Part shown: piece after piece, positions 1 through 9,459 of the stretch
How the letters are laid out: every line of letters starts with the position of its first letter
Numbering within the stretch: position 1 is the first letter of the stretch
DNA from: Sphingomonas yunnanensis
GTDB lineage: Bacteria > Pseudomonadota > Alphaproteobacteria > Sphingomonadales > Sphingomonadaceae
Assembly: GCF_019898765.1 (NCBI RefSeq)
Contig: NZ_JAIOKB010000002.1
Span: 248,001 to 312,000, forward strand
Direction: 5' to 3'
DNA: 64,000 nt
Translations under genes and position numbers: made by a program
Notes under the pieces: model-generated
Told to the model about the DNA's origin: nothing
Seen by the model: the letters and a program-made list of their open reading frames with translations, nothing else
Database searches by the model: none

Positions 1-63
1 GCGCCCCGGCCGCCGCCAGGTACTCGTCACGCTCGCCTTCGCGGGCGAACAAGGAAAGAAGCC

Positions 64-579
64 ATGATCGCCGCCCTCCTCCTCACCGCCGCCGCGACCG
101 GCGCCGGCTTCCAGGACACCGCCGCACTCGACCGCGCCGTTGCCGCCTTCACCGCACGCCCGATCGGTAGCGAGGGCGGCGCGCGCGCGCCGGTCGACGC
201 GCGGCTGCGCCTCGCCGCCTGCCCGATGGTGGCGATGTCGTGGCGCACCGAGGTGCATGACGCGGTCGTGATCGCCTGCGCCGGTCCGGCGTGGCGCCTG
301 TTCGTCCCCGTGATCGCGCCGCCGCGACCCAGCGGCGTGGTGGCCTCGCGCGCCGCCGCCGCCGCGGTGCCGGTGCGCGCCGACCCGGTGATCCGCCGCG
401 GCGACGCGGTGACGATCGAGGCGGGCAGCGACGGCTTCGCGATCACGCGCGAGGGCGTGGCGATCGCCGACGCCGCTCCCGGCGCGCGCGTGATGATCAA
501 GGTCGACGACGCGCCGCGCCCGGTGCAGGCAGTGGCGGTCGAGGCGGGGCGCGCGACGCTGCCCGGCTGGCCCGAATGA
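64..579 (+). CDS. flgA: Flagellar basal body P-ring formation chaperone FlgA
   Basis: A protein of 171 residues with a short hydrophobic leader (first ~15 residues) and a C-terminal SAF-type domain, matching periplasmic FlgA. FlgA helps FlgI assemble into the P ring around the flagellar rod. Features seen: the region with conserved small hydrophobics around VVASRAAAAAVPVRADPVI, the DAVTIEAGSDGFAITREG segment and the APGARVMIK block typical of FlgA C-termini. The leader is short for a signal peptide, so an upstream start outside the first 63 bases cannot be excluded. It is the first complete gene of the rightward flagellar run and is followed at 598 by a separate promoter for flgM, so it may end a transcription unit that begins left of the window. 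Confidence 0.85.
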   Translation: MIAALLLTAAATGAGFQDTAALDRAVAAFTARPIGSEGGARAPVDARLRLAACPMVAMSWRTEVHDAVVIACAGPAWRLFVPVIAPPRPSGVVASRAAAAAVPVRADPVIRRGDAVTIEAGSDGFAITREGVAIADAAPGARVMIKVDDAPRPVQAVAVEAGRATLPGWPE

Positions 580-597
580 GCGGCGATAAAAAAGTCC

Positions 598-624
598 TAA
601 AGTTGCGCCACGGCCCGTCGTTTT
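598..624 (+). promoter_or_regulatory. Sigma-28 (FliA-type) promoter of flgM
   Basis: TAAA at 598-601, a 15-base spacer, then GTCGTTTT at 617-624, located 33 bases before the flgM start. The same arrangement TAAA-N15-GTCGTTTG precedes both flagellin genes. It resembles the enterobacterial sigma-28 consensus (TAAA-N15-GCCGATAA), and a fliA gene lies in the same cluster. The match among three late flagellar genes is seen directly; assignment to FliA is inference. Confidence 0.7.
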
Positions 625-657
625 TCCCGATGTCCACGGGGACCGACAGGTGCAGAG

Positions 658-954
658 ATGGTGGAAGCGGTAGGAACATCGACGATCAAGGCGAACGACC
701 TGCGGGTCGCCAGCGTGTCGCGCGTCAGCGCGCCGACGCCGGCCGCCCCGCTGGCCGCGAGCAATGCGACGACCGCGACCGCGGCGCCGCAGACGCTCGC
801 CAAGTCGCTCGCGGCCGAGCCGCCGGTCGACGGGGATCGGGTGCAGCAGATCAAGACCGCGATCGCCAACGGCACCTTCCCGCTCTCGCCCGCGACCATC
901 GCGGACCAGTTCATCGCACTTCGTTTCGACTGGATGGCCAATGAACAGGCGTGA
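658..954 (+). CDS. flgM: Anti-sigma-28 factor FlgM
   Basis: A 98-residue protein with a low-complexity Ala/Thr-rich N-terminal half and a C-terminal helix-forming part (residues ~60-98) ending in the FlgM signature VQQIKTAIANGTFPLSPATIADQ. FlgM binds FliA (encoded at 4333) and holds late flagellar genes off until the hook-basal body can export it. The start ATG at 658 follows GCAGAG and sits just downstream of a FliA-type promoter, a typical autoregulatory arrangement. The stop overlaps the flgN start (ATG at 941), so the two are probably translationally coupled. Confidence 0.9.
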   Translation: MVEAVGTSTIKANDLRVASVSRVSAPTPAAPLAASNATTATAAPQTLAKSLAAEPPVDGDRVQQIKTAIANGTFPLSPATIADQFIALRFDWMANEQA

Positions 955-1252
955 CGCGCTGGTGCGCGTGATCGACATGCTCCACGCCGAGATCGCGGCG
1001 CTCAAGGCGAACGACATGACCGGGCTGGAGCGCGCCACCGGCAACAAGCTGCGCGCGATCGAGACGCTCAAGGCGCTCGGCGACGGCCCGGCGGATGCGG
1101 AGCTGCGCGGGCTGGTCGAGGAGGCCGACCGGCTCAACGACACGTGCCGGATCTACGTCAACCTGATGGCGGCAAATGTCCGCCGCCGCCTGCAACTTCT
1201 TTCCGGCCAGAACGGCGGCGCCTATGGCCGCGCGGGCCTCGCCTACGCCTGA
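941..1252 (+). CDS. flgN: Flagellar export chaperone FlgN-like protein
   Basis: A predicted all-helical protein of 103 residues beginning MNRRDALVRVIDML. It has the FlgN pattern: a long N-terminal helix with acidic and basic heptads, and a C-terminal segment (NLMAANVRRRLQLLSG) like the FlgN region that binds hook-filament junction proteins FlgK/FlgL. The reading frame is open further upstream, but the ATG at 941, overlapping the flgM stop, is chosen because flgM-flgN overlap is the usual order and the upstream frame translates flgM out of frame. Assignment relies on position and helical pattern, since FlgN proteins are poorly conserved. Confidence 0.8.
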   Translation: MNRRDALVRVIDMLHAEIAALKANDMTGLERATGNKLRAIETLKALGDGPADAELRGLVEEADRLNDTCRIYVNLMAANVRRRLQLLSGQNGGAYGRAGLAYA

Positions 1253-1265
1253 AGGGCGCGCCTTC

Positions 1266-1350
1266 ATCTCACACGCTGTTCCCCGGCGCAGGCCGGGGCC
1301 CAGTTGGGGGACGTCTAGCAGGTACTCCCCCTCCCCTTCAGGGGAGGGAC
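1266..1350. repeat. Dispersed palindromic repeats between flgN and the transglycosylase gene
   Basis: Two small palindromes lie in the 149-base gap: CCCCGGCGCAGGCCGGGG (family B, also near 14720, 17015 and 30465) and CCCCTCCCCTTCAGGGGAG, a short relative of family A. They are probably REP-type elements rather than a terminator, since no T-run follows. Confidence 0.6.
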
Positions 1351-1401
1351 CAGAGCACAACTCGCGCCCCCATCTGGCACGCCTCTTGCTCCACGCAGGG
1401 C

Positions 1402-2268
1402 ATGACCGTTTCCGCGCTCACCCCGGCCACCGGCCGCGTCACCTCCGCGATCCAGCGCGCGGCGCAGCGCACCGGCGTCGACTTCAACTATCTCCTCGGC
1501 CAGGCCAAGATCGAGAGCGGGCTCAACGCCAGCGCGCGCGCCAGCACCTCCTCCGCCTCGGGCCTGTACCAGTTCGTCGAGCAGAGCTGGCTGGCGGTGG
1601 TGAAGAAGCACGGCAGCGAGCACGGGCTCGGCTGGGCGGCGGACAGCATCCAGCAGTCGGGCGGGCGCTTCACCGTCACCGGCGGCAACCGCGCCGCGGT
1701 GCTCGGGCTGCGCAACGATCCCGAGGTCGCCTCGCTGATGGCGGCCGAGCATGCCAGCGACAACAAGGACGCGATCGAGGCGTCGACCGGGCGCGCGGCG
1801 ACCGGCACCGACCTCTATATGGCGCACTTCCTCGGGCTGGGCGGCGCGCGCACCTTCCTCTCGGCGATGCAGAGCAACCCGGAGCGCAGCGCCGCCTCGC
1901 TCTTCCCCGCCGCCGCGCGCGCCAACCGCGGCGTCTTCTTCGACGGCGACGGCGGCGCGCGCTCGCTCGGCGAGGTGTACCAGCGCTTCGCCGGCAAGCT
2001 GGGCGACGGCGCCGCCTCGGTCGGCACGGCCACGCCGTCCGACCGGCTGCAGTTCGCCGCGCAGGCGCTGGCGATGGGGGACGAGAACACTGTCGTCACC
2101 GGCGCGGGCGAGAGCGCGACCGACGCGCTCGCCTGGGCCCGGTCGACGCTGGGCCAGTCGACGCTCGGCCAGATCAAGGGCAGCCAGGCGCAGCAGGCCA
2201 GCCTGCTCCGCCCGACCCCCGCCAACGCGCGGCTCGCCTACATGATGCTCGCGCGGATGGGGAGCTGA
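1402..2268 (+). CDS. Flagellum-associated lytic transglycosylase
   Basis: A 288-residue protein with a family-1 soluble lytic transglycosylase domain. The catalytic glutamate is in the motif AKIESGLNASA (about residue 38), followed by the SASGLYQFVEQSW block that lines the sugar groove. Such enzymes cleave peptidoglycan so the flagellar rod can pass the cell wall. This protein takes the place of the muramidase domain of enterobacterial FlgJ and is comparable in role to SltF of Rhodobacter. The ATG at 1402 is preferred over the upstream frame, which reads through a palindromic repeat. No clear signal peptide is visible, so it may be exported by the flagellar apparatus; that is inference. It ends 4 bases before flhA. 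Confidence 0.8.
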   Translation: MTVSALTPATGRVTSAIQRAAQRTGVDFNYLLGQAKIESGLNASARASTSSASGLYQFVEQSWLAVVKKHGSEHGLGWAADSIQQSGGRFTVTGGNRAAVLGLRNDPEVASLMAAEHASDNKDAIEASTGRAATGTDLYMAHFLGLGGARTFLSAMQSNPERSAASLFPAAARANRGVFFDGDGGARSLGEVYQRFAGKLGDGAASVGTATPSDRLQFAAQALAMGDENTVVTGAGESATDALAWARSTLGQSTLGQIKGSQAQQASLLRPTPANARLAYMMLARMGS

Positions 2269-2272
2269 TCCG

Positions 2273-4336
2273 ATGAAGATGCTCAGCCATGCGCGCCAGG
2301 CGGCGCTGCCCTTCGCGATCCTGCTGCTCGTTGTCCTCATGGTGGTGCCGATCCCGGCCTTCATGCTCGACGTGTTCTTCATCATGAACATCACGATCAG
2401 CCTCGCGGTGCTGATGGTCGCGCTCAACGCCGAGAAGCCGCTCGACTTCTCGTCCTTCCCGACGGTGCTGCTGTTCGCGACCCTGTTCCGGCTCGGCCTC
2501 AACGTCGCCTCGACGCGCATCGTGCTGGTCCACGGCCATACCGGCTCGGCCGCGGCGGGGCATGTGATCGAGGCGTTCGGCTCGTTCGTGATCGGCGGCG
2601 ACTATGTCGTCGGCCTGTTCGTCTTCGCGATCATCGTCATCATCAACCTGATCGTGGTCACCAAGGGCGCGGGCCGCGTCTCCGAGGTGTCGGCGCGCTT
2701 CACGCTCGACGCGCTGCCCGGCAAGCAGATGGCGATCGACGCCGACCTCAACGCCGGCCTGATCACCCCCGACGACGCCAAGAAGCGCCGCGTCGAGGTC
2801 GCCACCGAGGCCGACTTCTACGGCTCGATGGACGGTTCGTCCAAGTTCGTGAAGGGCGACGCGGTCGCCGGCCTGCTGATCCTCGCCGCCAACATCGTCG
2901 GCGGGCTGATCCTGGGGCCGGTGAGCCACGGGCTGACGATCGCCAAGGCGGCGCAGAGCTACACCATGCTGGCGATCGGCGACGCGCTGGTGGCGCAGGT
3001 GCCCGCGCTGCTGCTGTCGATCGCCGCCGCCTCGATCGTCACCCGCGTCAGCTCGGACAAGGACCTCGCCGGCCAGATCGGCGGCCAGTTCGGCTCGGCG
3101 CGCACCTGGGCGCCGGTGGCGGTGATCCTGACGCTGCTGGGGCTGCTGCCGGGGATGCCGCACTTCGTCATCCTGCCGCTCGCCGCCCTCGCCGGCTTCG
3201 CCGCCTGGAAGCTGCACCAGATCGCCAAGCGCCCCAAGTTCGTCGAGGCTCCCGCCGCGGTCGAGCAGCCCGATCCGTCCAAGATCGGCTGGGACGAGGT
3301 GACCGAGGCGATGATGGTGAACCTCGACGTCGGCTACGGCCTCGTGCCGCTGGTCGACGAGCGCCGCGGCGCGCCGCTGATGAGCCGCCTCACCGGCGTG
3401 CGCCGCCAGCTGAGCAAGGAGCTGGGCTTCGTGGTGCCGCAGGTGCGCGTGCGCGACGACATCAACCTGGCGCCCTACACCTATCGCGTGATGCTGGGCG
3501 GCGTGTGCGTCGGCGAGGACCAGGTCTCGCCCGACGAGATGCTGGCGCTCGACACCGGCCAGGGCTTCGGCGAGCTGATCGGGAAGAAGGCCAAGGACCC
3601 GACCTTCGGGCTCGACGCGACCTGGATCTCGCCGGGCGACGCCGATGCCGCGACCGGCCAGGGCTATCTGGTCGTCGACGCCGGCACCGTCATGGCGACC
3701 CACCTCAACCACGCGCTCGGCGCCAACGCCGCCGACCTGCTCGGCGCCGACGAGGTGCAGTCGTTGCTCGACGGGCTCAAGGAGCGCGCCCCGCAGCTGG
3801 TCGCCGCGCTCGCCCCGCTGCCGCAGACCGCGCTGGTGGCGGTGCTCAAGGGGCTGCTGTCCGAGGGCATCCAGCTGCGCGAGTTCCGCCGCATCGCCGC
3901 CGCCATCTCGATGGCCGCGCAGAAGACGCACGACCCGGTCGAGCTGATCGAGCTGATCCGCCCCGAGCTCGGCCCGCTGATCATCGCCAAGCTGGCCGGC
4001 GTGCGCGAGCCGCTGCGCGTCATGACGCTGGAGGGCGGGCTGGAGCAATTGCTCGGCCAGGGGCTGCGCAGCGATCCCAGCCGCCAGGTGATCGAGCCCG
4101 AGCTCGGCCGCCGCATCGTCGACGCGCTCCAGGCCGCGGCGCAGCCGCTGATGGCCGAGGCCAAGCCGTTCGCGCTCGTCGTGCAGCCCGCGATCCGAGT
4201 CGCGGTCCGCAAACTCATCCGCACCGTTCTCCCGGATACCCCTGTCATGAGCTTCTTCGAAGTGCCCGAGGACAAGGCCGTCGAGGTCGTCGCGATCATC
4301 GGTGGCCAGCACCAGCCGCAGGCGCTGGCGGCATGA
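2273..4336 (+). CDS. flhA: Flagellar type III export gate protein FlhA
   Basis: A 687-residue membrane protein with the FlhA layout. The N-terminal ~310 residues hold about eight hydrophobic segments, starting at residues 10-35. The highly conserved cytoplasmic loop (RFTLDALPGKQMAIDADLNAG) lies near residue 140. A cytoplasmic C-terminal domain starts after residue ~330. FlhA forms the nonameric ring of the export gate that receives substrate-chaperone complexes and works with the FliI-FliH-FliJ ATPase complex encoded further right. The start follows the transglycosylase stop by 4 bases, and the stop overlaps fliA (ATGA at 4333). Confidence 0.97.
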   Translation: MKMLSHARQAALPFAILLLVVLMVVPIPAFMLDVFFIMNITISLAVLMVALNAEKPLDFSSFPTVLLFATLFRLGLNVASTRIVLVHGHTGSAAAGHVIEAFGSFVIGGDYVVGLFVFAIIVIINLIVVTKGAGRVSEVSARFTLDALPGKQMAIDADLNAGLITPDDAKKRRVEVATEADFYGSMDGSSKFVKGDAVAGLLILAANIVGGLILGPVSHGLTIAKAAQSYTMLAIGDALVAQVPALLLSIAAASIVTRVSSDKDLAGQIGGQFGSARTWAPVAVILTLLGLLPGMPHFVILPLAALAGFAAWKLHQIAKRPKFVEAPAAVEQPDPSKIGWDEVTEAMMVNLDVGYGLVPLVDERRGAPLMSRLTGVRRQLSKELGFVVPQVRVRDDINLAPYTYRVMLGGVCVGEDQVSPDEMLALDTGQGFGELIGKKAKDPTFGLDATWISPGDADAATGQGYLVVDAGTVMATHLNHALGANAADLLGADEVQSLLDGLKERAPQLVAALAPLPQTALVAVLKGLLSEGIQLREFRRIAAAISMAAQKTHDPVELIELIRPELGPLIIAKLAGVREPLRVMTLEGGLEQLLGQGLRSDPSRQVIEPELGRRIVDALQAAAQPLMAEAKPFALVVQPAIRVAVRKLIRTVLPDTPVMSFFEVPEDKAVEVVAIIGGQHQPQALAA

Positions 4337-5112
4337 GCGCCGAGCCGATGCGCGGCGCCTTCGCCGCCGCCCAGCCCGCTCCCGCCGCGGCCCCCGCCGC
4401 GATGGCGGCGCCGCTGACCTACTCGCGCCCGCGCAAGCGCGACGAGAACGCGCTGGTGCAGCAGCACCTGCCGCTGGTCCGCCGGCTGGCGTGGCATGTC
4501 CACGGCTCGGTCTCGACCGCGATCGAGGTGGAGGACCTCGTCCAGGTCGGGCTGGTCGCGCTGGTCGAGGCGGTCGCCGCCTTCGAGGACCGCGGCCAGG
4601 TGACGCTCAAGCAATATCTCGTGACGCGGCTGCGCGGCGCGATGATCGACGAGCTGCGCCGCCACGCCGCGATGACGCGCGGCGCGATCCGCCGCAAGCG
4701 CGAGTACGCCCGCGCGGTCAACCAGCTCAGCCACGAATACGGCCGCGCGCCGACCGACCGCGAGCTCGCCGCCAAGCTGGAGGTGACGCCCGAGAAGCTG
4801 CGCACCGATTATGCCGCCGCGGAGGCGGTGCGCTACGAGTCGATCGACGAGGTCTACGCCGACGACCAGCCGTGGTTCGCCAGCGACACGCCCGACGCCT
4901 TCGAGCAGCTCTCCGAGGCGCAGACGCGCGACCGGCTGATCGCCGCGATCGCCTCGCTGCCCGAGCGCGAGCAGATGGTGATCCAGCTCTACCACGTCGA
5001 GGAGCTCAACCTGGAGGAGATCGGCCAGGTGCTCGGCGTCGGCGCCGCGCGCGTATGCCAGATCAAGTCGAGCGCGCACACGCGGTTGAAGAAGGCGATG
5101 ACGCGCGGCTGA
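4333..5112 (+). CDS. fliA: RNA polymerase sigma factor FliA (sigma-28)
   Basis: A 259-residue sigma-70 family protein. Region 2 carries HLPLVRRLAWHVHGSVSTAIEVEDLVQVG (about residues 45-75), region 3 includes the EYGRAPTDRELAAKL segment, and region 4 contains the helix-turn-helix in LNLEEIGQVLGVGAARVCQIKSSAHTRLK near the C-terminus. It lacks region 1, as FliA proteins do. It should direct late flagellar genes, including the nearby flgM and two flagellin genes whose promoters share TAAA-N15-GTCGTTTK. The ATG at 4333 overlaps the flhA stop. The N-terminal ~30 residues are Ala/Pro-rich and probably disordered. Confidence 0.95.
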   Translation: MSAEPMRGAFAAAQPAPAAAPAAMAAPLTYSRPRKRDENALVQQHLPLVRRLAWHVHGSVSTAIEVEDLVQVGLVALVEAVAAFEDRGQVTLKQYLVTRLRGAMIDELRRHAAMTRGAIRRKREYARAVNQLSHEYGRAPTDRELAAKLEVTPEKLRTDYAAAEAVRYESIDEVYADDQPWFASDTPDAFEQLSEAQTRDRLIAAIASLPEREQMVIQLYHVEELNLEEIGQVLGVGAARVCQIKSSAHTRLKKAMTRG

Positions 5113-5173
5113 GGCGGGATCGCGGTGCGGCTCGCGGGCGTTGCCCCCGCGACCTGTCCGAGAGGAGCCGCCG

Positions 5174-5326
5174 ATGACCGACTCACGCCAGCCCGACCCC
5201 GCCGCCACGCCGCTCACCGAGCCCGAGCGCGAGCGCGACGCCCCCGCCGACCCGAGCGTCGACCAACTCCCCGACGGCGAGCCCGAGGACAATCCCGACG
5301 ACCTCACCGTGCAGGGCGGGGAATAG
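5174..5326 (+). CDS. Small acidic protein of unknown function
   Basis: A 50-residue, strongly acidic, Pro/Asp/Glu-rich protein beginning MTDSRQPDPAATPL and ending DDLTVQGGE, with no hydrophobic segment. The ATG at 5174 has a good ribosome binding site (GAGAGGAG) about 7 bases upstream, which is why this short frame is called. It lies 61 bases downstream of fliA on the same strand. I do not recognise a family and its flagellar role, if any, is unknown. Confidence 0.5.
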   Translation: MTDSRQPDPAATPLTEPERERDAPADPSVDQLPDGEPEDNPDDLTVQGGE

Positions 5327-5360
5327 GCCGGGCGCGCCAACACCTTCCGCAGAGCTAAGA

Positions 5361-5382
5361 TCCCCCCCGCTCGCGGGAGGGA
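5361..5382. repeat. Short family A palindrome
   Basis: An imperfect palindrome (CCCCCGCTCGCGGGAGG core) between the small acidic gene and the flagellin terminator. It is a minimal member of the dispersed family A found at 6464, 31071, 35964, 37285 and 61012. Confidence 0.5.
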
Positions 5383-5428
5383 TTTACGGCGCCCCCGGCC
5401 TTCGCCTTCGTACGTCGAAACGCGAGAA

Positions 5429-5453
5429 CCCCCGCCAGCGTCGCTGACGGGGG
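5429..5453 (-). terminator. Terminator of the first flagellin gene
   Basis: Inverted repeat with 5-base C/G arms extended by GCCAGCG/CGCTGAC, read on the minus strand downstream of the flagellin gene ending at 5520. The same hairpin core (CCCCCGCCAGCGTCGCTGAC) occurs at the end of the second flagellin gene. The T-run after the stem is short here (TT), so termination strength is uncertain. Confidence 0.6.
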
Positions 5454-5519
5454 TCCCGCGTTCTTCAACTGTCCCCCCACCACGCTCGGTGGCGAGGGAC
5501 CGGCGACGGGCGTCGGCGC

Positions 5520-6344
5520 TTAGCCGAGCAGCTTCATCACGCCCTGCTGCGACTGGTTGGCCTGGGCCAGCATCGCGGTCGAGGCCTGGTTGAGGATCTG
5601 CGACTTGGCGAGCGCGGTCGTCTCGGTCGAGAAGTCGGCGTCCTCGATGCGGCTGCGCGCGTCGCTCAGGTTGGTGACGTTGGCGGTGGCGTTGTTCACC
5701 GCCGACTCGAGGCGGTTCTGCGACGAACCCAGCGAGGCGCGCGCGCCCGAGACCTCGGCGATCGCCGCGTCATAGTCGCCGAGCGAGGCGGAGTTCGCCG
5801 CGTCAGCGAAGGTCTTGGTAGTGACGATGTTGAGCTTCGAGGCCGCGTCGCCGAAATCGACCGACTTCAGCGTGACGGTGTCGCCGCTGTTGGCGCCGGT
5901 CTGGATCGAGAAGCCCGTCGCCGCGGCCGTGTCGAACAGCTTCTTGCCGTTGAACGAGGTGGTGGTGACGATCGAGCTGATCTGGGCCTTCAGCGCGGCC
6001 TGCTCGGCGCGGATCGAATCGGTGTCGGTCGACGCATAGGTGCCGTTGGCGGCCTGCACCGTCAGCTCGCGCATGCGCTGCAGCATGTTCGAGACCTCGC
6101 CGAGCGCGCCTTCCGCGGTCTGCGCCATCGAGATGCCGTCGTTGGCGTTGCGGATGCCCTGGCTCATGCCGCGGATCTGCGAGGTCATCGAGTTGCTGAT
6201 CGCGAGACCGGCGGCGTCGTCCTTCGCCGAGTTGATGCGCTTGCCGGTCGACAGGCGCTCCATCGAGACCGACAGCGCCTTGTTCGCCATGTTCGAGGCG
6301 GCGGTGGCGCGCAGCGCCGAGGTGTTCGAGTTGATCACGGTCAT
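5520..6344 (-). CDS. fliC: Flagellin (first copy)
   Basis: A 274-residue flagellin of the short alphaproteobacterial type, with only the D0/D1 regions and a small central variable part. The N-terminus [16 protein letters not shown] and the C-terminal [14 protein letters not shown] are typical helix-forming ends that polymerise into the filament. The protein is nearly identical to the second flagellin; differences cluster around residues 95-115 and 165-200. The start at 6344 is chosen over the longer frame because MTVINSN is the universal flagellin start. A sigma-28-type promoter lies at 6414-6440, giving a leader of about 65-70 bases, and a hairpin terminator follows the stop. Confidence 0.97.
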   Translation of the reverse strand: MTVINSNTSALRATAASNMANKALSVSMERLSTGKRINSAKDDAAGLAISNSMTSQIRGMSQGIRNANDGISMAQTAEGALGEVSNMLQRMRELTVQAANGTYASTDTDSIRAEQAALKAQISSIVTTTSFNGKKLFDTAAATGFSIQTGANSGDTVTLKSVDFGDAASKLNIVTTKTFADAANSASLGDYDAAIAEVSGARASLGSSQNRLESAVNNATANVTNLSDARSRIEDADFSTETTALAKSQILNQASTAMLAQANQSQQGVMKLLG

Positions 6345-6413
6345 GGGACTATCTCCATCTGCCCGGCCCGCTCGCCGCCCCCGATCGCGTAGGTGGCCGT
6401 GCCGTCTCCCCCA

Positions 6414-6440
6414 CAAACGACCGATCTGGCGGGAGATTTA
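6414..6440 (-). promoter_or_regulatory. Sigma-28 (FliA-type) promoter of first flagellin
   Basis: On the minus strand TAAA (6440-6437), a 15-base spacer and GTCGTTTG (6421-6414). The spacing and the GTCGTTT box are identical to those before flgM and the second flagellin. The downstream block GGCCACCT is also conserved between the two flagellin leaders. Confidence 0.75.
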
Positions 6441-6463
6441 GCGGTTTTCGTGGGGAGCATCGC

Positions 6464-6602
6464 AGATCCTCCCCGCTCGCGGGGAGGGGGACCATGCGCA
6501 CCATGGTGGAGGGGGGCTTCCGCATACGAGCCGCTGCGTGAGGGGCGAGCCCCCTCCACCACGCCCTTCGGGCGCGGTCCCCCTGCCCGTGCCGGGGAGG
6601 AT
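6464..6602. repeat. REPIN-like long palindrome (family A)
   Basis: An element of about 139 bases between the two flagellin genes. It begins with CTCCCCGCTCGCGGGGAG and GGGGGACC, includes GGTGGAGGGGGGC, and returns as GCCCCCTCCACC, GGTCCCCC and CCGGGGAGG. The arms can pair along most of the length. Related copies lie at 31071, 35964, 37285 and 61012. Confidence 0.75.
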
Positions 6603-6629
6603 GTTGCTGTCTCGCTCTCGCAACGAAAA

Positions 6630-6654
6630 CCCCCGCCAGCGTCGCTGACGGGGG
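6630..6654 (-). terminator. Terminator of the second flagellin gene
   Basis: Hairpin with arms CCCCCG and CGGGGG extended by CCAGCG/CGCTGA, followed on the minus strand by TTTTCG. This is a good factor-independent terminator 75 bases after the flagellin stop. The stem is the same sequence as the terminator at 5429. Confidence 0.75.
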
Positions 6655-6729
6655 TCCCGCATCCTCACTCATCCCCCCGATCGCCGGCCCCGCCGTGTTC
6701 GGGGGCGAGGGACCGGCGGCCGTTCGCGC

Positions 6730-7557
6730 TTAGCCGAGCAGCTTCATCACGCCCTGCTGCGACTGGTTGGCCTGGGCCAGCATCGCGGTCGAGGCCTGGT
6801 TGAGGATCTGCGACTTGGCGAGCGCGGTCGTCTCGGTCGAGAAGTCGGCGTCCTCGATGCGGCTGCGCGCGTCGCTCAGGTTGGTGACGTTGGCGGTGGC
6901 GTTGTTCACCGCCGACTCGAGGCGGTTCTGCGACGAACCCAGCGAGGCGCGGGCGCCCGAGACCTCGGCGATCGCGTCGTCATAGTTGGCGAGCGTGGCG
7001 CTGGTGCCGGCGGCATCGAACGCCAGCGCGGTGACGACCGCGAGCTTGGAGCTGCCGGTGGCCGAGAAGTCGACCGACTTGAGCGTGACGGTGTCGCCGC
7101 TGTTGGCGCCGGTCTGGATCGAGAAGCCCGTCGCCGCGGTCGCGTCGAACAGCTTCTTGCCGTTGAACGAGGTGGTGGTGACGATCGAGCTGATCTGGTC
7201 CTTCAGCGCGGCCTGCTCCGAGCGGATCGAGGACGTGTCGGTCGCCGAATAGGTGCCGTTGGCGGCCTGCACCGTCAACTCGCGCATGCGCTGCAGCATG
7301 TTGGAGACCTCGCCGAGCGCGCCTTCCGCGGTCTGCGCCATCGAGATGCCGTCGTTCGAGTTGCGGATGCCCTGGCTCATGCCGCGGATCTGCGAGGTCA
7401 TCGAGTTGCTGATCGCGAGACCGGCGGCGTCGTCCTTCGCCGAGTTGATGCGCTTGCCGGTCGAGAGGCGCTCCATCGAGACCGACAGCGCCTTGTTGGC
7501 GCTGTTCGAGGCGGCGGTGGCGCGCAGCGCCGAGGTGTTCGAGTTGATCACGGTCAT
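6730..7557 (-). CDS. fliC: Flagellin (second copy)
   Basis: A 275-residue flagellin, tandem paralogue of the copy at 5520-6344. The first ~90 residues and the last ~80 are almost the same in both proteins; the variable middle differs (for example [19 protein letters not shown] here against [18 protein letters not shown]). It has its own sigma-28-type promoter (7627-7653) and terminator (6630-6654), so the two are probably transcribed separately. The near-identical ends suggest a recent duplication or continuing gene conversion. Confidence 0.97.
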   Translation of the reverse strand: MTVINSNTSALRATAASNSANKALSVSMERLSTGKRINSAKDDAAGLAISNSMTSQIRGMSQGIRNSNDGISMAQTAEGALGEVSNMLQRMRELTVQAANGTYSATDTSSIRSEQAALKDQISSIVTTTSFNGKKLFDATAATGFSIQTGANSGDTVTLKSVDFSATGSSKLAVVTALAFDAAGTSATLANYDDAIAEVSGARASLGSSQNRLESAVNNATANVTNLSDARSRIEDADFSTETTALAKSQILNQASTAMLAQANQSQQGVMKLLG

Positions 7558-7626
7558 GGTGTGTCTCCGTCTGCTCGGCCGGTCCCGCCGCCCCCGAATG
7601 AGCAGGTGGCCGCGCCGTCACCGCCT

Positions 7627-7653
7627 CAAACGACCGCGCCGCGCAGACATTTA
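7627..7653 (-). promoter_or_regulatory. Sigma-28 (FliA-type) promoter of second flagellin
   Basis: On the minus strand TAAA (7653-7650), a 15-base spacer and GTCGTTTG (7634-7627), preceded by CGC as at the first flagellin. It lies about 70 bases upstream of the ATG. Confidence 0.75.
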
Positions 7654-7836
7654 GCGAAAAGCTTCGTCCCGGATCGGCGAACCTGCAGCCCCGGCCCCGA
7701 TCCCCTCCCCTCCGTACGCGCGCGCGTGGCGCGGACGCTCGCGCCCCCGGAAAAAACCTGCCGCCCCCCGGCAATTATACTCCGCGTTAACCACCGGCGG
7801 CGCATTCAAGCCTTCGAGATTCGAGGGGTATTTCCG

Positions 7837-9104
<1,268 letters not shown>

Positions 9105-9108
<4 letters not shown>

Positions 9109-9458
9109 GCGCGGTGGGAGGTGTCGGCGGCATCGACCGCGTGATGGCGCTGCGCGCGCAGATCCTCGAGCGCAATGCCGCGCTGAGCCGCGCCGGCGCC
9201 GCGCCGGCCGCCGGGCCGCAGAGCGCGTCGGCCAACGCGACCAGCTTCGCCGACACGATGCAGACCGCGCTCGCCAAGGTGAACGACGGCCAGCAGAAGG
9301 CCTCGGCGCTGGCCGAGTCCTACGAGCGCGGCGAGACCGTCGACATCGCCAAGGTCATGCTGGCGCGCCAGGAGGCCTCGGTCGGCTTCGAGGCGACGCT
9401 GCAGGTCCGCAACAAGATCCTGTCTGCGTACAAGGATATCATGAGCATGCCGGTCTGA
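9105..9458 (+). CDS. fliE: Flagellar hook-basal body protein FliE
   Basis: A 117-residue protein whose C-terminal half has the FliE pattern (KVMLARQEASVGFEATLQVRNKILSAYKDIMSMPV). FliE joins the MS ring (FliF) to the proximal rod and is the first substrate exported through the flagellar gate. The N-terminal part is Ala/Gly-rich and variable. The ATG overlaps the stop of the upstream regulator and the gene ends one base before fliF. Confidence 0.95.
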
Positions 9459-9459
9459 T

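Noticed and set aside
7558..7640. A sigma-54 promoter (GG-N10-GC) before the flagellins in the GGCCACCT block
   Set aside because: The GG and GC elements are at the wrong spacing (GC is one base off or absent) in both copies, whereas the sigma-28-type match has exact spacing at three genes.
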